64,000 nt of DNA, from assembly GCF_947623445.1 (NCBI RefSeq), contig NC_135240.1, forward strand, positions 28,644,001 through 28,708,000, written 5' to 3'. How positions within the stretch are numbered: position 1 is the first letter of the stretch; each line of letters opens with the position of its first letter. The notes under the pieces were generated by a model that saw only the letters and a program-made list of their open reading frames with translations, had not been told where the DNA came from and did not search any database. This DNA is from Clavelina lepadiformis. Taxonomy: Eukaryota; Chordata; Ascidiacea; Aplousobranchia; Clavelinidae. A program made the translations under genes and the position numbers. Positions 48,912 through 61,173 of the stretch are shown one piece after another.

Positions 48912-49013
48912 GTCTTCATCGAAATCCTCGATTAAATCGGAAATAATTCTCGGTATTGTTTATCACTTGACGATTCCTTACAAAGCTGATTGGTTGAAAT
49001 ATATGGCGTGATT
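48912..49013 (+). repeat. 102-bp direct repeat, left copy
   Basis: GTCTTCATCGAAATCC through GGCGTGATT recurs at 51456-51557 with four substitutions and no gaps. The two copies enclose the truncated retroelement at 49106-50740. Confidence 0.85.
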
Positions 49014-49105
49014 TCAGGGTTATTAAAGTTCGGCAGAAATGATGCAACATACGGGAGCAATTTCGCAATAAACATGCACTTTGCGAGCTTACATACTGTT
49101 GATAG

Positions 49106-50332
49106 GATGAGGAATCTCAACTCCTGCTCGAAGTCATCAAGAATGGGTGGCCAGACAACAAAGAACATTTGCCTCCCATCATCAAACCTTACTTCTCCAT
49201 TCGTGACACACTGAGTCAAGAAAATGGCATTATTCTGAAAGGCGAGAGAACCTTAATCCCTCAACCTCTTCGATCAGAAATCAAATCTCAACTCCATTCA
49301 GCTCACCTTGGTGCTGATAGCATGTTACGAAGAGCTCGCGAAACCGTTTTCTGGCTAGGAATGCCAAACGAATTAAAACAACTGGCTCATGATTGCACAA
49401 TATGCCAACAAGCAAAGCCAAACAACCAACGAGAACCATTACTGCTACATCCCGAAGGTTTATCACCATTTGAAAAAGTTGGTGTTGATTTATTTGAGTT
49501 GAACCAAAAGTCTTCTTTAGTCACGGTTGACTATTTTTCAAATTTTGCTGAAATTGATGTCATGACCTCAACAACCGCTAAGCACGTCATCATTTCGTTG
49601 AAGCGTCATTTTGCCCGATATGGAATTCCTAAATGCATTGTATCTGACTCTGGACCCCAGTTCATCTCTACAGAATTTCAAAGATTCTGTCAAAAATGGG
49701 CCATACAACACTACAAATCATCACCAGGACACCAACAATGCAATGGAAAAGCGGAAGCTGCTGTGAAAACACTAAAGAACATGCTGAGACGTACAGCACA
49801 AGATGGGAAAGATCAGTGGCTGGCACTTCTGGAATTGCGCAATACGCCACGACAAGACGTCAACTGCAGTCCTACAAAGATATTGTTTGGTAGACCAACT
49901 CGATCAGTGATACCGATTCACATTCCAAAAAGCAAACATCTTGACATCAATCGTCGTCATCAACGCCGCACCTCAGTCAAGCAAACCTATGATAGCAAAA
50001 GTCAACCAATGTCAAAATTGTATATCAACCAACGAGTTTATTTCCAAAGTGCGGAAAAGAAGGGATGGCAAAAGGGTAAAATTGTACGCATACTTGGGCC
50101 TCGTTCATATTTTGTAGAATCATTGGATGGTTTTCGTTATTGTCGTAATCGAGTACATATTCGTGTTGACCATAGCAAGTCTAACAATGTGTATGAAGAT
50201 ACTGATTTTAATTTTACATTTTCGACACCTAACCAAAACAGTCAACCCACAGCTAACAACTACACTGTTGCTAACACACGACCTAATCGTACACATAGAA
50301 TGCCAGTAAGATATAATGATTATGTACTGTAA
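49106..50332 (+). pseudogene. Ty3/gypsy-type integrase, 5'-truncated retroelement
   Basis: The frame is open for 408 codons after a TAG at 49103-49105. It holds an HHCC zinc-binding part (HSAHLGADS and CTICQQAK). The DDE core is visible: Asp in VGVDLFELN, Asp in VSDSGPQF, and Glu in GHQQCNGKAEAAVK. A GPY-like module (WQKGKIVRILGPRSYFVES) and a polar tail follow. Gag, protease, reverse transcriptase and RNase H are absent upstream, so the copy is 5'-truncated although its integrase frame is intact. A polypurine tract and LTR start follow at about 50555. Confidence 0.9.
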
Positions 50333-50565
50333 ATGCTGTGTTTGTGTCACCTTGTTCTGTACTGTAAATACTGTGTTTGTGTCACCTTACCTTCACTGCT
50401 TTATTTCTTGCCACACATTATGCATGTAGCTTTAAACTTCAAGTGTGCCTCACATATATTGCGAGTAGTATGTTATTTCAGTATTTTCTGTGTAATGTTA
50501 TTTCAGTATTTTCTGTGTGCTCATAAAGCCTTCTCACAGTTAGTCTTTACTTAAAGAAAGGAGGA

Positions 50566-50740
50566 TGTTGATAGGTATGAACTAATTAATAAGATTTCTA
50601 TGTTGGCCATGCTACAGCCATGTGCTCTCTTGGTTGTGCATTTTGATTCGTATGTGGATATGTGGAGTAATACGTCCATGTTCAAGAATGTCTAAATACA
50701 AGAGATTCTGCCGAACGTCTTATTAACTTAGTTCAACACA
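50566..50740 (+). repeat. Probable 3' LTR of the gypsy-like fragment
   Basis: A purine tract AAAGAAAGGAGGA is followed directly by TGTTGATAGG, a typical LTR start. The end is uncertain; CA candidates lie near 50740 and 50775. No second LTR occurs in the window to confirm it. Confidence 0.55.
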
Positions 50741-51455
50741 TAATATCACGAGAGTAGCGATATTAACACATACAAGGCTGTCACGCATGAATACTTTGCA
50801 ATATGATGACGTTATTCCTCATATAATTCCTAATTAACAACAGTTTGCAATGTTTGGGATCAAATTTTTGTCAGTTGTTTCGTAACTATCGAATATTAGT
50901 CAAAAATAGTTTGAGCTCAGCAACATAAAGAAATCGTTAATTCAGTGGCTATGTGGTCGGCCACGTGGACACTCATTAGATTAAACACCAATAAAGATAA
51001 ACCAAAGCTCACTTTACTGCTGTGTAAAATGGAACCCGATGTTTAAGTCACGAACCAAAGAAACCATTTTTGTTCAGTTGGCAGTAATTCACAGTCTTGT
51101 TTGGCACGTGACAATTACTTTCGGGTGTTATGAAATGGTTTGACCTGGAATCGCAAAAATCATCTTCTACCGTTCATGGCGATTCACTTTTGTCACTTAC
51201 GGAAAGAAATTATGCGAGTTATGTTCGTCATTGGCGGTAGGACTGGTCAGGTCGAGACCTCATTGTGCAAACCAGAAACTACCAAATCAACCAGTTAATT
51301 GCGAGCTTGCCTGTCTCGGTTGTTGCTACTGGAGTGATTATGCGGCAACATACTGCGTGTTGGTGCAAAGAACGCTACATGCAAGCAATATTGCAGATGT
51401 AACGCTGATTAATTTAATTGCATTGTTTCATCACACATGTTTATTTCCTTGAACA

Positions 51456-51557
51456 GTCTTCATCGAAATCCTGGATTAAATCGGAAATAATGCTCGGTAT
51501 TGTTTATCACTGGACGATTCCTTACAAAGCTGATTGGTTGAAATATGTGGCGTGATT
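51456..51557 (+). repeat. 102-bp direct repeat, right copy
   Basis: Second copy of 48912-49013. A shorter unit around it (GATTAATTTAATT...TTATTTCCTTGAACAGTC) is itself repeated at about 51406-51455 and 51553-51607. Confidence 0.85.
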
Positions 51558-51723
51558 AATTTAATTTAATTGCATTTCATCAGACCCAGTTATTTCCTTG
51601 AACAGTCATTCTTTGCTTGTATCTTATACGACGCATCATGCCACATCCGTTTAATTCACAGTTAATCGCTTAAGATCTTTATGATTTCAGTTGTATTAGG
51701 CGAGGGAACTAGACGCGAGTAAA

Positions 51724-54700
51724 ATGTTTGTCGGTTTCATAATTTTAGTTCTTGTTGGATTGCTTGGAGTTGAAGTGGATGCGCAATGTACAGGTAACTC
51801 TGTTGATATTACCGGTCTTACTAGTTTTCTCACCATTTCTTCATCGTGTTCTGTGTTCAACATCTCTGTTACAAGAAGCATAACTGGAAGGACCTTCATT
51901 TTTGTGGAGGCAAATTCTTTTTCGTCAGTTTCTTCCGGATTCCAATGCTCGGTGATTTAATTTGAAATATTGAGAGTCGATGATTTAAAATCTTGTCCAA
52001 ATACACAAGATCAGTTTCTATTGATATACAACGACAGTAATTTAAGTTTTTTCCCAGTTTGGTTTATTTTGTCATAATATAACTTTGTTTAGTTTTATAA
52101 CGGAACATCCACCTCTGACCAACTTTTGGGTACAATTGGAGAATCGTTGGCCGGTTTGGTCGAGTTGTTTCAAAATTCCACAAATGCATTCATACAATGT
52201 TTTGAAACCGGAACAGCTCTTTCCTTCGCTTTTTATACTGGTGGGTAGCCTACTGGGGGTTATTATTTAAGCATAAATTTGTTTTGGTGGCTTGATCCAG
52301 TGAAAATGAAATCAAAAGGCTGAATTTTACGCCTAACCTTGTATGAGTATTTCAATTTGTAATTATGGACAGCATTGGCTCCGAAAAATTAATTGAAAAC
52401 ACTAAACCAGGGATGTCCAACCTGCGGCCAACCTGAGATTTTTGTGCGGCCCGCTAGTCATTTTCGCTACAAAAGTATGTACTTCATGTACCCATTTTTC
52501 TTGAAATTTAATGTTTTGCGGCCCATTCAATTATTTCAAGTGACAATGCGGCCCACTATCATAAAAGGTTGGACATCCCTGCACTAAACAATACATTTTG
52601 CAACAATGCTTAAAACCATGTGATGACGGTTTGATATATAAGTTTGTTCTTTGAACAACAACAATGGTCAGCAACAGTAAAGTTTACGAAGATGAGCCGA
52701 GTTTTCATCATGTTATCATATCATATCATATCATGAATATCCTATCATATCATATCATGATTATCATCGTAGCTTGTTTCAAGTCACTTTCATAAATTTT
52801 TATGATATTAATCGAGTTATTGTAATAACTTAACCGGAGCTTTGAAAGTGAAAATTATTAAACAGTTAAAGCGAGAGATATGTCCTTGCACAAGTTGGCC
52901 TTAAAAATCAAAATGTAGTTGTCAGCAAATACACTGGTGAAAAGAATTGTAAGTTATTAATATTATGTAGTGGTTAAGCAGTTACTGTTAAAAATAAGTG
53001 CCTAAAAACGTACATTTATCGCTCAATTATGACGAAGATGGCGGTTCTTATTACATCACAATAACAGAAACAATTAAAAAGTAGTCTTCAGTAAATTTAA
53101 CCGCTTTGCGAGCGTCTTTGCTTTGTACTCGAGAAATGCTAAGTTGCTCTAAAATTTGGAAACATGAAATTTCTGATTTGGTTTGTTCACTTAAATAAGT
53201 GAGGAAAATAAATCCAGAAAATTAAATTGAGGATTATTAATCAATGAAAAGTGAATGATTTTATATTTTAGTGCCATCTTCGAACGTATCTTCGGAAGTT
53301 TTCGAGGACGTGCCACTGATAGAAGTGCAGTCACGTTTTTTTCCTCAAGATTATCCGCTCAATTACGTCCAGGAGACGGTGATAAAGAGCAGCCAATCAA
53401 CAACTTACGCCGTGTCTTTTAATTCCACGTTTGCTCTTAGGCTGGATCCACTTTCTGTAAGAATAATAAGAACAATTACTTCAACTTTGCTTGCATCCAT
53501 GTGTATGTTACGTCACAATTGCGTTTGTTGTTTCCAAGCAGACCTTCACCTGGCAATTTAGAAATATTTTTTGCTACCTCACAGTACACCTGAAGAAGCA
53601 AGCTTATGCTTGCGAAAGTTCGTGTAGAAAAATATAAATAAAGTTAACTTTCAGAGTGCCAAACTATATCCTGCGATTTTATTTTACTTTAAAATTTGGT
53701 TAACGCGGTTCAGACAACATCTATTTCAACTTTGTTAGCTTAGTAAATTGAACGTCATTTTCCCAAACAATGACGCAGATAATATCGGATGAAGGAACGC
53801 AATTGGCTTATATTTCAACAAGCGTCGTTCCGGCCCCGTTCAACATCACAGGAAAAGAAATTAAGATACAATTTGCCTCTGGCAATGCTCTTACAGCGGA
53901 AGGATTTCAAATCACATTTGAAGCAAGTGAGCATATTTATTTTTAAAATTTAATAATTACAATTCTTGCTTAACCGTCGTTTTTATGATATTTTTCCACA
54001 AGTTCCAACAATTCCACCAGCAGCAAACGAACTTTTTTGCGGAAGTCAAGGCCATGTCAATATCAGGTAGTTTTAACGTTTAATTTTAAATTTTTAATCA
54101 AATTATTTTCACCAAAAACATAACTGCATTTATAATTCTTGCTAAAATTGTGTTTCCTATTTTGACAAAAATTGACTTCTCTGCGTCATAACCATGCTGT
54201 TGGTGTTTTTAGTTTATCAACACAAACTGTCAACGACTTGTGCGGAAATGATAATGGTTACGTCATTATCAGCGCAACTCCTGTTGACGATGTGAACTCA
54301 GTTGACCCCGAATGTAGGGCAGATGCGAGTGATCCAAATTTCAATCTTGACCTGTCCGACTGTTCTATATTGAAGGTGATTTATTCATCATCATTCATCC
54401 AACTTCTTTAGAAAATCAAATCAAATTTTATAATGACCTCAGCCTTTTTCTACTAAAATGTTTCTATGACGTACAACTTAGGTCATAGACGACGTGATCA
54501 AAGCGCATTTTCCTCTGCGATGTCTTTCTAAATTGAACGAATCTGCACCGATCCAGCGCTACGTTGATGGATGCCTCAACCTGACGTGCGAGTACAACAG
54601 GAGAGCACTGCTTGAAGCTAGAGCGATTGTTCCCGAGATCAAGTGAGTGTTCGACGTCTGTTGCAACATGTTGACGCTCGTTGCATTGAACAACTTTCAA

Positions 54701-55927
54701 CAGGAAAGTGGCGCTGGATTCTGTTGAACAAGAAGGAAGATTCGGAGTTAAAATTTACTTCACCAAAAATCAGTCTTATTCTGATAAACTGGATGCGGGG
54801 GCTGAGGTCCAGGTACCGGATCTCGTCTACACAAAAGTGGAACTGAGTACACCTGACGAAGTTCTGCATGTTCAGGTTTGTAACGATGCGCCCTGGAATT
54901 ACCTAATCTGGATCCTTGCAAATACTTTCCCTGAGATTGCCATTAGGCCTATACGTCAGTAATGACGTCATTTCATGATAATATTTTCAATTCAGTTAAA
55001 AGAATGTTGGGCGACACCAAGTGAAGACCCTGATGATGAAGGAACAAGATATGACATCATTAAGGACAGGTGACCATGTTAATATGTAATAATAAGCCTT
55101 GTTACGCATTTCTTGATTTTTCTGTTTTATTTTAAAAGTTTACCAGCTAATAACCCATTTGAATCTGATGACGCAATTAAAATTGACCGGAACTACATGG
55201 AAGAGTACGCTGCTTTCAATTTCAAGGCCTTTGTGTGGTCAAATAATTTAGAGGCAGCAATCTACGTTTATTGTCGCGTCACAATATGTCACGAGGATGT
55301 TGAATCTGGATGTCCAGCCGGGGTAAGCAGTGGTCGCTTGTAACAACGGATTTTTGTGTTTTACCTTTATTTGAAAATTCTATTAGCGTTTGTTCATGAA
55401 GTTTTTAATTTTCATGTCACAATAAGCCAAGTGGTAACTCGACGAAGAAACGTGACGTGGCATCACCTGATTCGCTCCTTGTTGCATCCGGACCTATCTT
55501 CATCAGCAAGAGCAAGAAGAAGAGTTGTGAAGAGGTAACATCTCACGCGAAACTTTTTGTCTTATGCGACATATTTGAGGAAAACTTTCAATTTATCTTT
55601 TTACGTTTCTTTATAGTCAAACGGTGGCTGCAGTGACGTGTGTGAGATGCGTAACGATGACGTCATGTGCATGTGTTATGAGAGAAGATCTCTCGCTGAA
55701 GATGGAGAAACATGTCAAGGTAAAGTCAAAACGATTTTTCTATTCTTTATGCTGTATTGACGTCATTTATTACGTCAGATGTTGATAAGTACGAAGTTGT
55801 AGTCGGTGAAGGCGATTGGTCGTTCCTAGTTTGCGTCATCGCAGCATTCGTCATCGTGGTTGGATGCTTGCTTGTGTGGAGCAAGAAAGATAGAAAGAGC
55901 AAAGATGGCTTCCCAAGTCTTATTTGA
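51724..55927 (+). CDS. CUB/ZP/EGF single-pass membrane protein
   Basis: Thirteen exons join in phase to 628 aa: 51724-51951, 52093-52240, 53272-53456, 53779-53926, 54003-54066, 54213-54375, 54482-54642, 54704-54875, 54996-55069, 55139-55322, 55427-55534, 55617-55719 and 55779-55927. A signal peptide (1-20) is followed by a Cys-poor CUB-like region, a CUB domain (about 126-236, ending ALTAEGFQITFEA), and a ZP domain (about 245-510, from FCGSQGHVNI to YCRVTICHED). A dibasic furin-type site TKKRD lies near 515-519, then an EGF-like module (about 546-579), a transmembrane helix (about 592-613) and a short basic tail. ZP modules polymerise extracellularly after cleavage. The EGF lies between cleavage site and membrane, so it would stay on the released propeptide. 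An egg-coat or epithelial matrix role is possible but not shown. Confidence 0.9.
52408..52581. mobile_element. hAT-type MITE, 174 bp
   Basis: Perfect termini CAGGGATGTCCAACCT / AGGTTGGACATCCCTG, flanked by CACTAAAC at 52400-52407 and 52582-52589. GCGGCCC-type motifs recur inside. Same terminal family as the element at 8767-10246. It lies in intron 2 of the ZP gene. Confidence 0.93.
52713..52760 (+). repeat. (TATCA)n microsatellite
   Basis: Two short runs of ATCAT/TATCA pentamers separated by about 8 bp, in intron 2 of the ZP gene. Confidence 0.85.
53590..53618 (+). other. Hairpin with hammerhead-like flanking bases
   Basis: CTGAAGA is followed by a perfect 6-bp stem GCAAGC/GCTTGC with a TTAT loop, then GAAA. 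This resembles CUGANGA...GAAA of hammerhead ribozymes, but one extra A separates core and stem, and I could not place the other two stems. It lies in ZP intron 3 within text that may be the tail of a retroelement. Confidence 0.35.
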
Positions 55928-55936
55928 AATCGATGA

Positions 55937-55942
55937 AATAAA
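55937..55942 (+). terminator. AATAAA polyadenylation signal of the ZP gene
   Basis: A canonical hexamer starting 10 bases after the stop codon, implying a very short 3' UTR. Confidence 0.6.
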
Positions 55943-56242
55943 CGAAGACCACGTCATGTCTACTTTTGTGATGATTTTTTAATTATTGTAAAATACGGGT
56001 TAAATAAGATTTGGAAATCTCGTCTTTAAGAATCGAATCAGCGAAGCGTAACACTGCGTCATGATAACTTCAAATAATAAATTAATTAATTAATAAATAA
56101 ATTCAAAATAATGACAGCAGAATCACTAAGACTGCCACAAACTCTAAGTCCTCCTCTCACTGATAATCTCATCTTTTGCGACAGTTATTTATCACAATTT
56201 GATTGTGTGGAGCGAAAAAAGTTAACATCGCTACTATGACAT

Positions 56243-57225
56243 TTAATAATTCGCTTGTGTACTACTCGTGTGAGGTATTACACAAGGAACATATCTGTCA
56301 TAAAGACCGCATATGCTGGCGGTAATTGTTTGAATATGAGCGAGGACGATTGATGGTTGGTGACTTGTTTTGCTTCTGCTTCGATTGATGAGTTCTCATT
56401 TCTCAAATTTGCGTGACTATGCTGTTAGTTGCTTGATTCTGTCTATACAAATTACTAAATTATAAAGTTTCCATTTTATTTATTATAACACAAAGGCTTT
56501 TGCCTTCGGGCAAATCTTGCTGAATGTTACATAGCGCTGTAGTAACCAGTGAAATCAATCACGTAAAAAAAGGAAGATTGTAAACATTGCATCGATATAT
56601 ATATGGCACACCAGTTCAAGCGAGGTAATTTATCTGACGTCATTAAGGAGAACTCAAGTTTGGTAAACAATTGAATTACAGGATTCTAAATTAAATTCCA
56701 AACAGCTCAAAACAACTCGTGACTCGTGACGTAATCGTCACACTACCTTCCTACCCAGAGTAAAGCTTGCCTGAAATGAAATTGAAGGCAACCTTTACTC
56801 GACAAAATTATGTCTTTGATTAAAATATTTATCACGGTCATTAAAACAAGAATTTAGTACAGTACAATGACAGAGTTCGGTAAATATAACAAATATCGAT
56901 ACACCGTTTCACTTGAAATACAAAACATGAGACATAAGCTGACAGAAGTGTCGCATTCCCTTGCGTGTCGAAGGTAAAAAAATGAGCGATCACGTCTGCG
57001 TGTGTCATTCCGCGGCTGTAGCAAGCCTTGTTCGCGGTAGAGAGAGGCATTTTGTTGCGATGTCCAGTGGACTTTGTTTCTTGATGCGTAAAAAATATAT
57101 ACAATAGGTTGCTCATGCTCTCGGAGATGTATAACACGTTAGTTAGGCGATCAAAACTTCATCACATCAACCAGGTATCAATGTCATTAGTTCTGTTGTT
57201 TCCGAATATGTCTCGTTGCTGATAT
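56243..57225. repeat. Local direct repeat, copy A
   Basis: About 980 bp that recurs at 58918-59885 and partly at 57455-57805. The most conserved part includes ACACAAAGGCTTTTGCCTTC; within it 56499-56514 forms a perfect 6-bp hairpin with a cUUCGg loop. Short ORFs in different copies are not conserved as protein. The class is unknown. Confidence 0.85.
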
Positions 57226-57454
57226 TGGAGATAGAATTACTTGAAAGCTTCCTCGTTGACTAGCGTTCGTAGTTGGCTGATCTTGCTGTTGAAACTTGAT
57301 CATCAAAACTTCATAAATAGCTGGTAACAGTCTTTCTCGCTCAATGTGCAACTAACTCAGCAATTTCGAACTTATCAGGGCACCAATTTATGACAAAGAG
57401 AAAACGATGATCGTTGAATTGATATCTTGTTTTTCTTCTCACTCGATGAGATGG

Positions 57455-57805
57455 TTGTCATTTCTTGAACGGTTTGCTTCTGCTGTTTGTTTAAATTCTG
57501 TCTATATATATTACTAAATTATAAAGTCTCATTTTGTTTATTATAACACAAAGGCTTTTGCCTTCGGGCAAATCTTGCTGAATGTTACATCGCGCTCAGT
57601 AACCAATGAGACAGTAAAAGGGAAAAGGGGAGATTGAAAACATTGCATCGATATATATATGGCACACCAGTTCAAGCGAGGAAATTATCTGACGTCATTA
57701 AGGAAAACTCAAGTTTGGTAAACAATTGAATTACAGGATTCTAAATTAAATTCCAAACAGCTCAAAACAACTCGTGACTCGTGACGTAATCGTCACACTA
57801 CCTTT
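57455..57805. repeat. Local direct repeat, partial copy B
   Basis: Carries the central part with the UUCG hairpin (57557-57572) and the following ATCGATATATATATGGCACA through CTCGTGACGTAATCGTCACA. It ends near 57805. Confidence 0.85.
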
Positions 57806-58917
57806 GCTATAGCATTCTAAAAAGATTAACACGCTCACAAATAATTAATTAATCAACAAGCGGGCTCGCTCGGAATATGCGTGCTCGACCAATAGCAGTT
57901 TTAACTGAGCACCGTACTGCCGGTCTGTAGGCCTATTTCATGGCAGGATGCGGTGTGCACACCCGGTAACCAAAGTGAACCATTGTGCAACGATGAGCCA
58001 AGTGAGCATCCATTCAATCTTTCTTCAGTTCTAATCCAGGCTAATTACTCCAATTACTTGCATGTAATTGTAACTATGAATTTATCTATCCTAACATAAC
58101 ACCTTATCAAAAAATCCTGTGGGCCCGATAAGTTTTCATCCATATTTAGAGACAGGGTCGTAACCAATAGTGAGGGCGCTATTGTGAAATAGCAGCCTGT
58201 TGTTTTCCAGTAGCAACCTGCTACAGCTTGCTCACTCAATAATTAATAGATAGGCTGCTCTTTGTGACGTGATTAGTAGGAGGTTTGTTTTCAATTTTTA
58301 TAAGAAAAATGTGAGGATAATGTATTTTCAAGTCTTGATACTCTTCAACATCCTTGACATAAACAAACAGTGAGCTGTCCTGTTTTCAGCAACAACCAAT
58401 AACAGCAGGGTGCTACTTGAGCAATGACGGCTTTCATTACCTCATGAACAGCAGCATGTCATTTACTAAGCAGTAAACAAGAGGATGTTATTTGAAAACA
58501 GCAATTTGTTGTATAACAATAATATCCGTTATTATAATAACTCCCCTGCCTCTTCCAACCACTAATCAGCAGCTACATGGGGCCAGCAATTGCAGGACAC
58601 TGCTCAAAAACAACGCGCTGCAAATACTGACGTCACGAGTAAATTTTAGCATCTGCTCAGTTAAAACTGCTTTTGGAAATTTGGTCTTTCATGGTGGCTG
58701 AATCATAGATATCTTATATATAACAATCACTTGCAATCAATATAATCACTTGTTTTGAATCATTCAACTCTCACTTGTATGAAGGACTACCCCATTGCCT
58801 TATCCTATACGGTACCGGTAGGCAATTAACGTAGGCAAGCTTATTAATCGATACAGCTAAAATGGAAATGTTTACAAAAGCAATCAGTGATAGTACTGTA
58901 GTGGCCTGGGTTGCATT
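57806..58917. other. Spacer between local repeats, no gene
   Basis: Contains the dispersed repeat at 58185-58440 shared with 33765-34095. No exon or bounded element was seen in the remainder. Confidence 0.5.
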
Positions 58918-59885
58918 TTTAATTCGCTTGTGCACTACTTGTGTGAGGTATTACACAAGAAACATATTTGTCATAAAGACCACTTATGCTGGCGGTAATT
59001 GTTTGAATATGAGCGAGGACGATTGATGGTTGATAACTTGTTTTACTTCTGCTTCGATGGATGATTTCTCAAACTGCGTGACTATGCTGTTAGTTGCTTG
59101 ATTCTGTCTATACAAATTACTAAATTATAAAGTTTCCATTTTATTTATTATAACACAAAGGCTTTTGCCTTCGGGCAAATCTTGCTGAATGTTACATAGC
59201 GCTGTAGTAACCAGTGAAATCAATCACGTAAAAAAAGGAAGATTGTAAACATTGCATCGATATATATATGGCACACCAGTTCAAGCGAGGTAATTTATCT
59301 GACGTCATTAAGGAGAACGCAAATCTGGTCAACAACTGAATTACAAAATCCCAAATTAAATTCAAAACATCTCGAAAACAACTCGTGATTCGTGACGTAA
59401 TCGTCACATAGCCTTCCTTCCCAGAGTAAAGTTTGCCTGAAATGAAATTGAAGGCAAGGTTAACTCGACAAAATTATTTCTGTGGTTATAATATTCATCA
59501 CAGATGTTAAAACGAGAATTTAGTACAGTACAATGACAGAGCTCGGCAAATATAACAAATATCGATACACCGTTTCACTTGAAATACAAAACATGAGACA
59601 TAAGCTCACAGAAGTGTCGCATTTCCCTTGCGTGTCGAAGGTAAAAAAAATGAGCGATCACGTCTGCGTGTGTCATTCCGCGGCTGTAGCAAGCCTTGTT
59701 CGCGGTAGTAAGATGCGCCGTGTGGCGATGTCCAATGGACTTTGTTTCTTGATGCGTAAAAATATATACAATAGTTGGCTCATGCTCTTGGAGATGTATA
59801 ACACGTTAGTTAGGCGATCAAAACTTTATCACATCAACCAGGTATCAATGGCATTAGTGCTGTTGTTTCCGAATTAGTCTGGTTG
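58918..59885. repeat. Local direct repeat, copy C
   Basis: Full-length partner of 56243-57225 with point changes and small indels. The hairpin lies at 59164-59179. A 114-codon ORF at 59533-59877 exists only here; the corresponding frame in copy A is broken. Confidence 0.85.
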
Positions 59886-60556
59886 CTTATATTCAGGGTT
59901 GCCATCAGTCTCAACTCAAAAATAAGGACGACTAGAAAATCAACGAGGAATACCACCTTAAATAGTGTACAACAATAGAAAGCAACCAACGTTCCTAAAA
60001 AAAAACAAAAAAACAAGACACTATCTGCATGCTCATCCCACATCCGCCCTAAAAATAAGTACGAAAGTGATAATAATGACATGGTTAAAATGGTTAAATT
60101 CATTTAGTTTGACTGTTTGATAAGGTAAACCATGGTTAGAATGCCCAAAATTTGTTTAAGTTTGGAATATTGGTACCTGGCCTACGTGAGTCTCTGGTAC
60201 CTTTGCACTCACTCATGAAGGCCTAAATATAGGAAAAAGTTTTGAGGTAATAAAAAAAACGTTACAACGTCATAATTCATCGGTCGCGATACTCGATCCG
60301 GATATTGAAGTGCAAGAGCAATGGAGATCTGATAACAATAACCCTTAAAGGCCGAACTGCTTTGTGGTGAACATTACTTGACTAAGTCGCTTGTGTCTCA
60401 GTTTGTAAAACTGCTTCTATATATATTGCTGATACCGGTATATATTCACAAATGCTCAAATGTGCATTTTAAGACAATTCTATTTAAATGTATATAGCTA
60501 AAGTACAAATGTCTCACGTAACTTGTACAAGTTTTTATAAACAATTTCTTACAGTA
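59886..60556. other. Intergenic, nothing firm
   Basis: An A-rich stretch lies at about 59997-60018. CAGGGTTGCCATC at 59895 looks like a hAT terminus, but I found no partner. Confidence 0.4.
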
Positions 60557-61043
60557 CAGTCAGACCTCGTTAATCCAGACCACATTGTTTCGTCACAAAA
60601 TGATGGTTTAGCAAGGTATCCAGATAATCGGAATCAAAACAATAACAGGGCGAAATTTTTCATAGTGAATGTCAGGTCGTGCTGCTGAACTGTGACTATA
60701 GAGCTACTGTACTTGACGCTCAAGCATATTACAGAAGCCCAGGAATAAGACGGCTGCTTTCATCGTGCATAGATAATTGGCTGTTGTTTTGTCCTCTACG
60801 ACAAACACACGGAAACTTGCATTGATAACCTTTTTTTTCACTCCACACTTCACAACCCGGTTTATCACATTTTTTAAAAATTGTTTTAGCACATTTGTTC
60901 CGAAAATTCTGTGTTGGATTCGGATAACGGGGTTTCCGGATTTATAGGAGTAAAATACTTAGAAAGAAATCAGCTCCTTGTAGTTTTGTGTTGGATAACG
61001 GATATTCCGGTTGTTCGGGGTTTGGATTAATGAGGTCTGACTG
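60557..61043. mobile_element. TA-flanked pogo/Tigger-like MITE, 487 bp
   Basis: Begins CAGTCAGACCTCGTTAATCC and ends GGATTAATGAGGTCTGACTG with TA on both sides. It is non-coding and lies about 130 bp upstream of the UCHL5 start codon, in its promoter or 5' UTR region. Confidence 0.9.
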
Positions 61044-61173
61044 TATATGTATAACTAAGATAACAGTAAACTATGATACAAAAATGGCTTGCTATATTGA
61101 GTTCAGGAAACTTATCATTGCATTTGAACATGCTTCGCTGTATTTCTTTTAGCCGGTAGGAATATCAAAGAAA

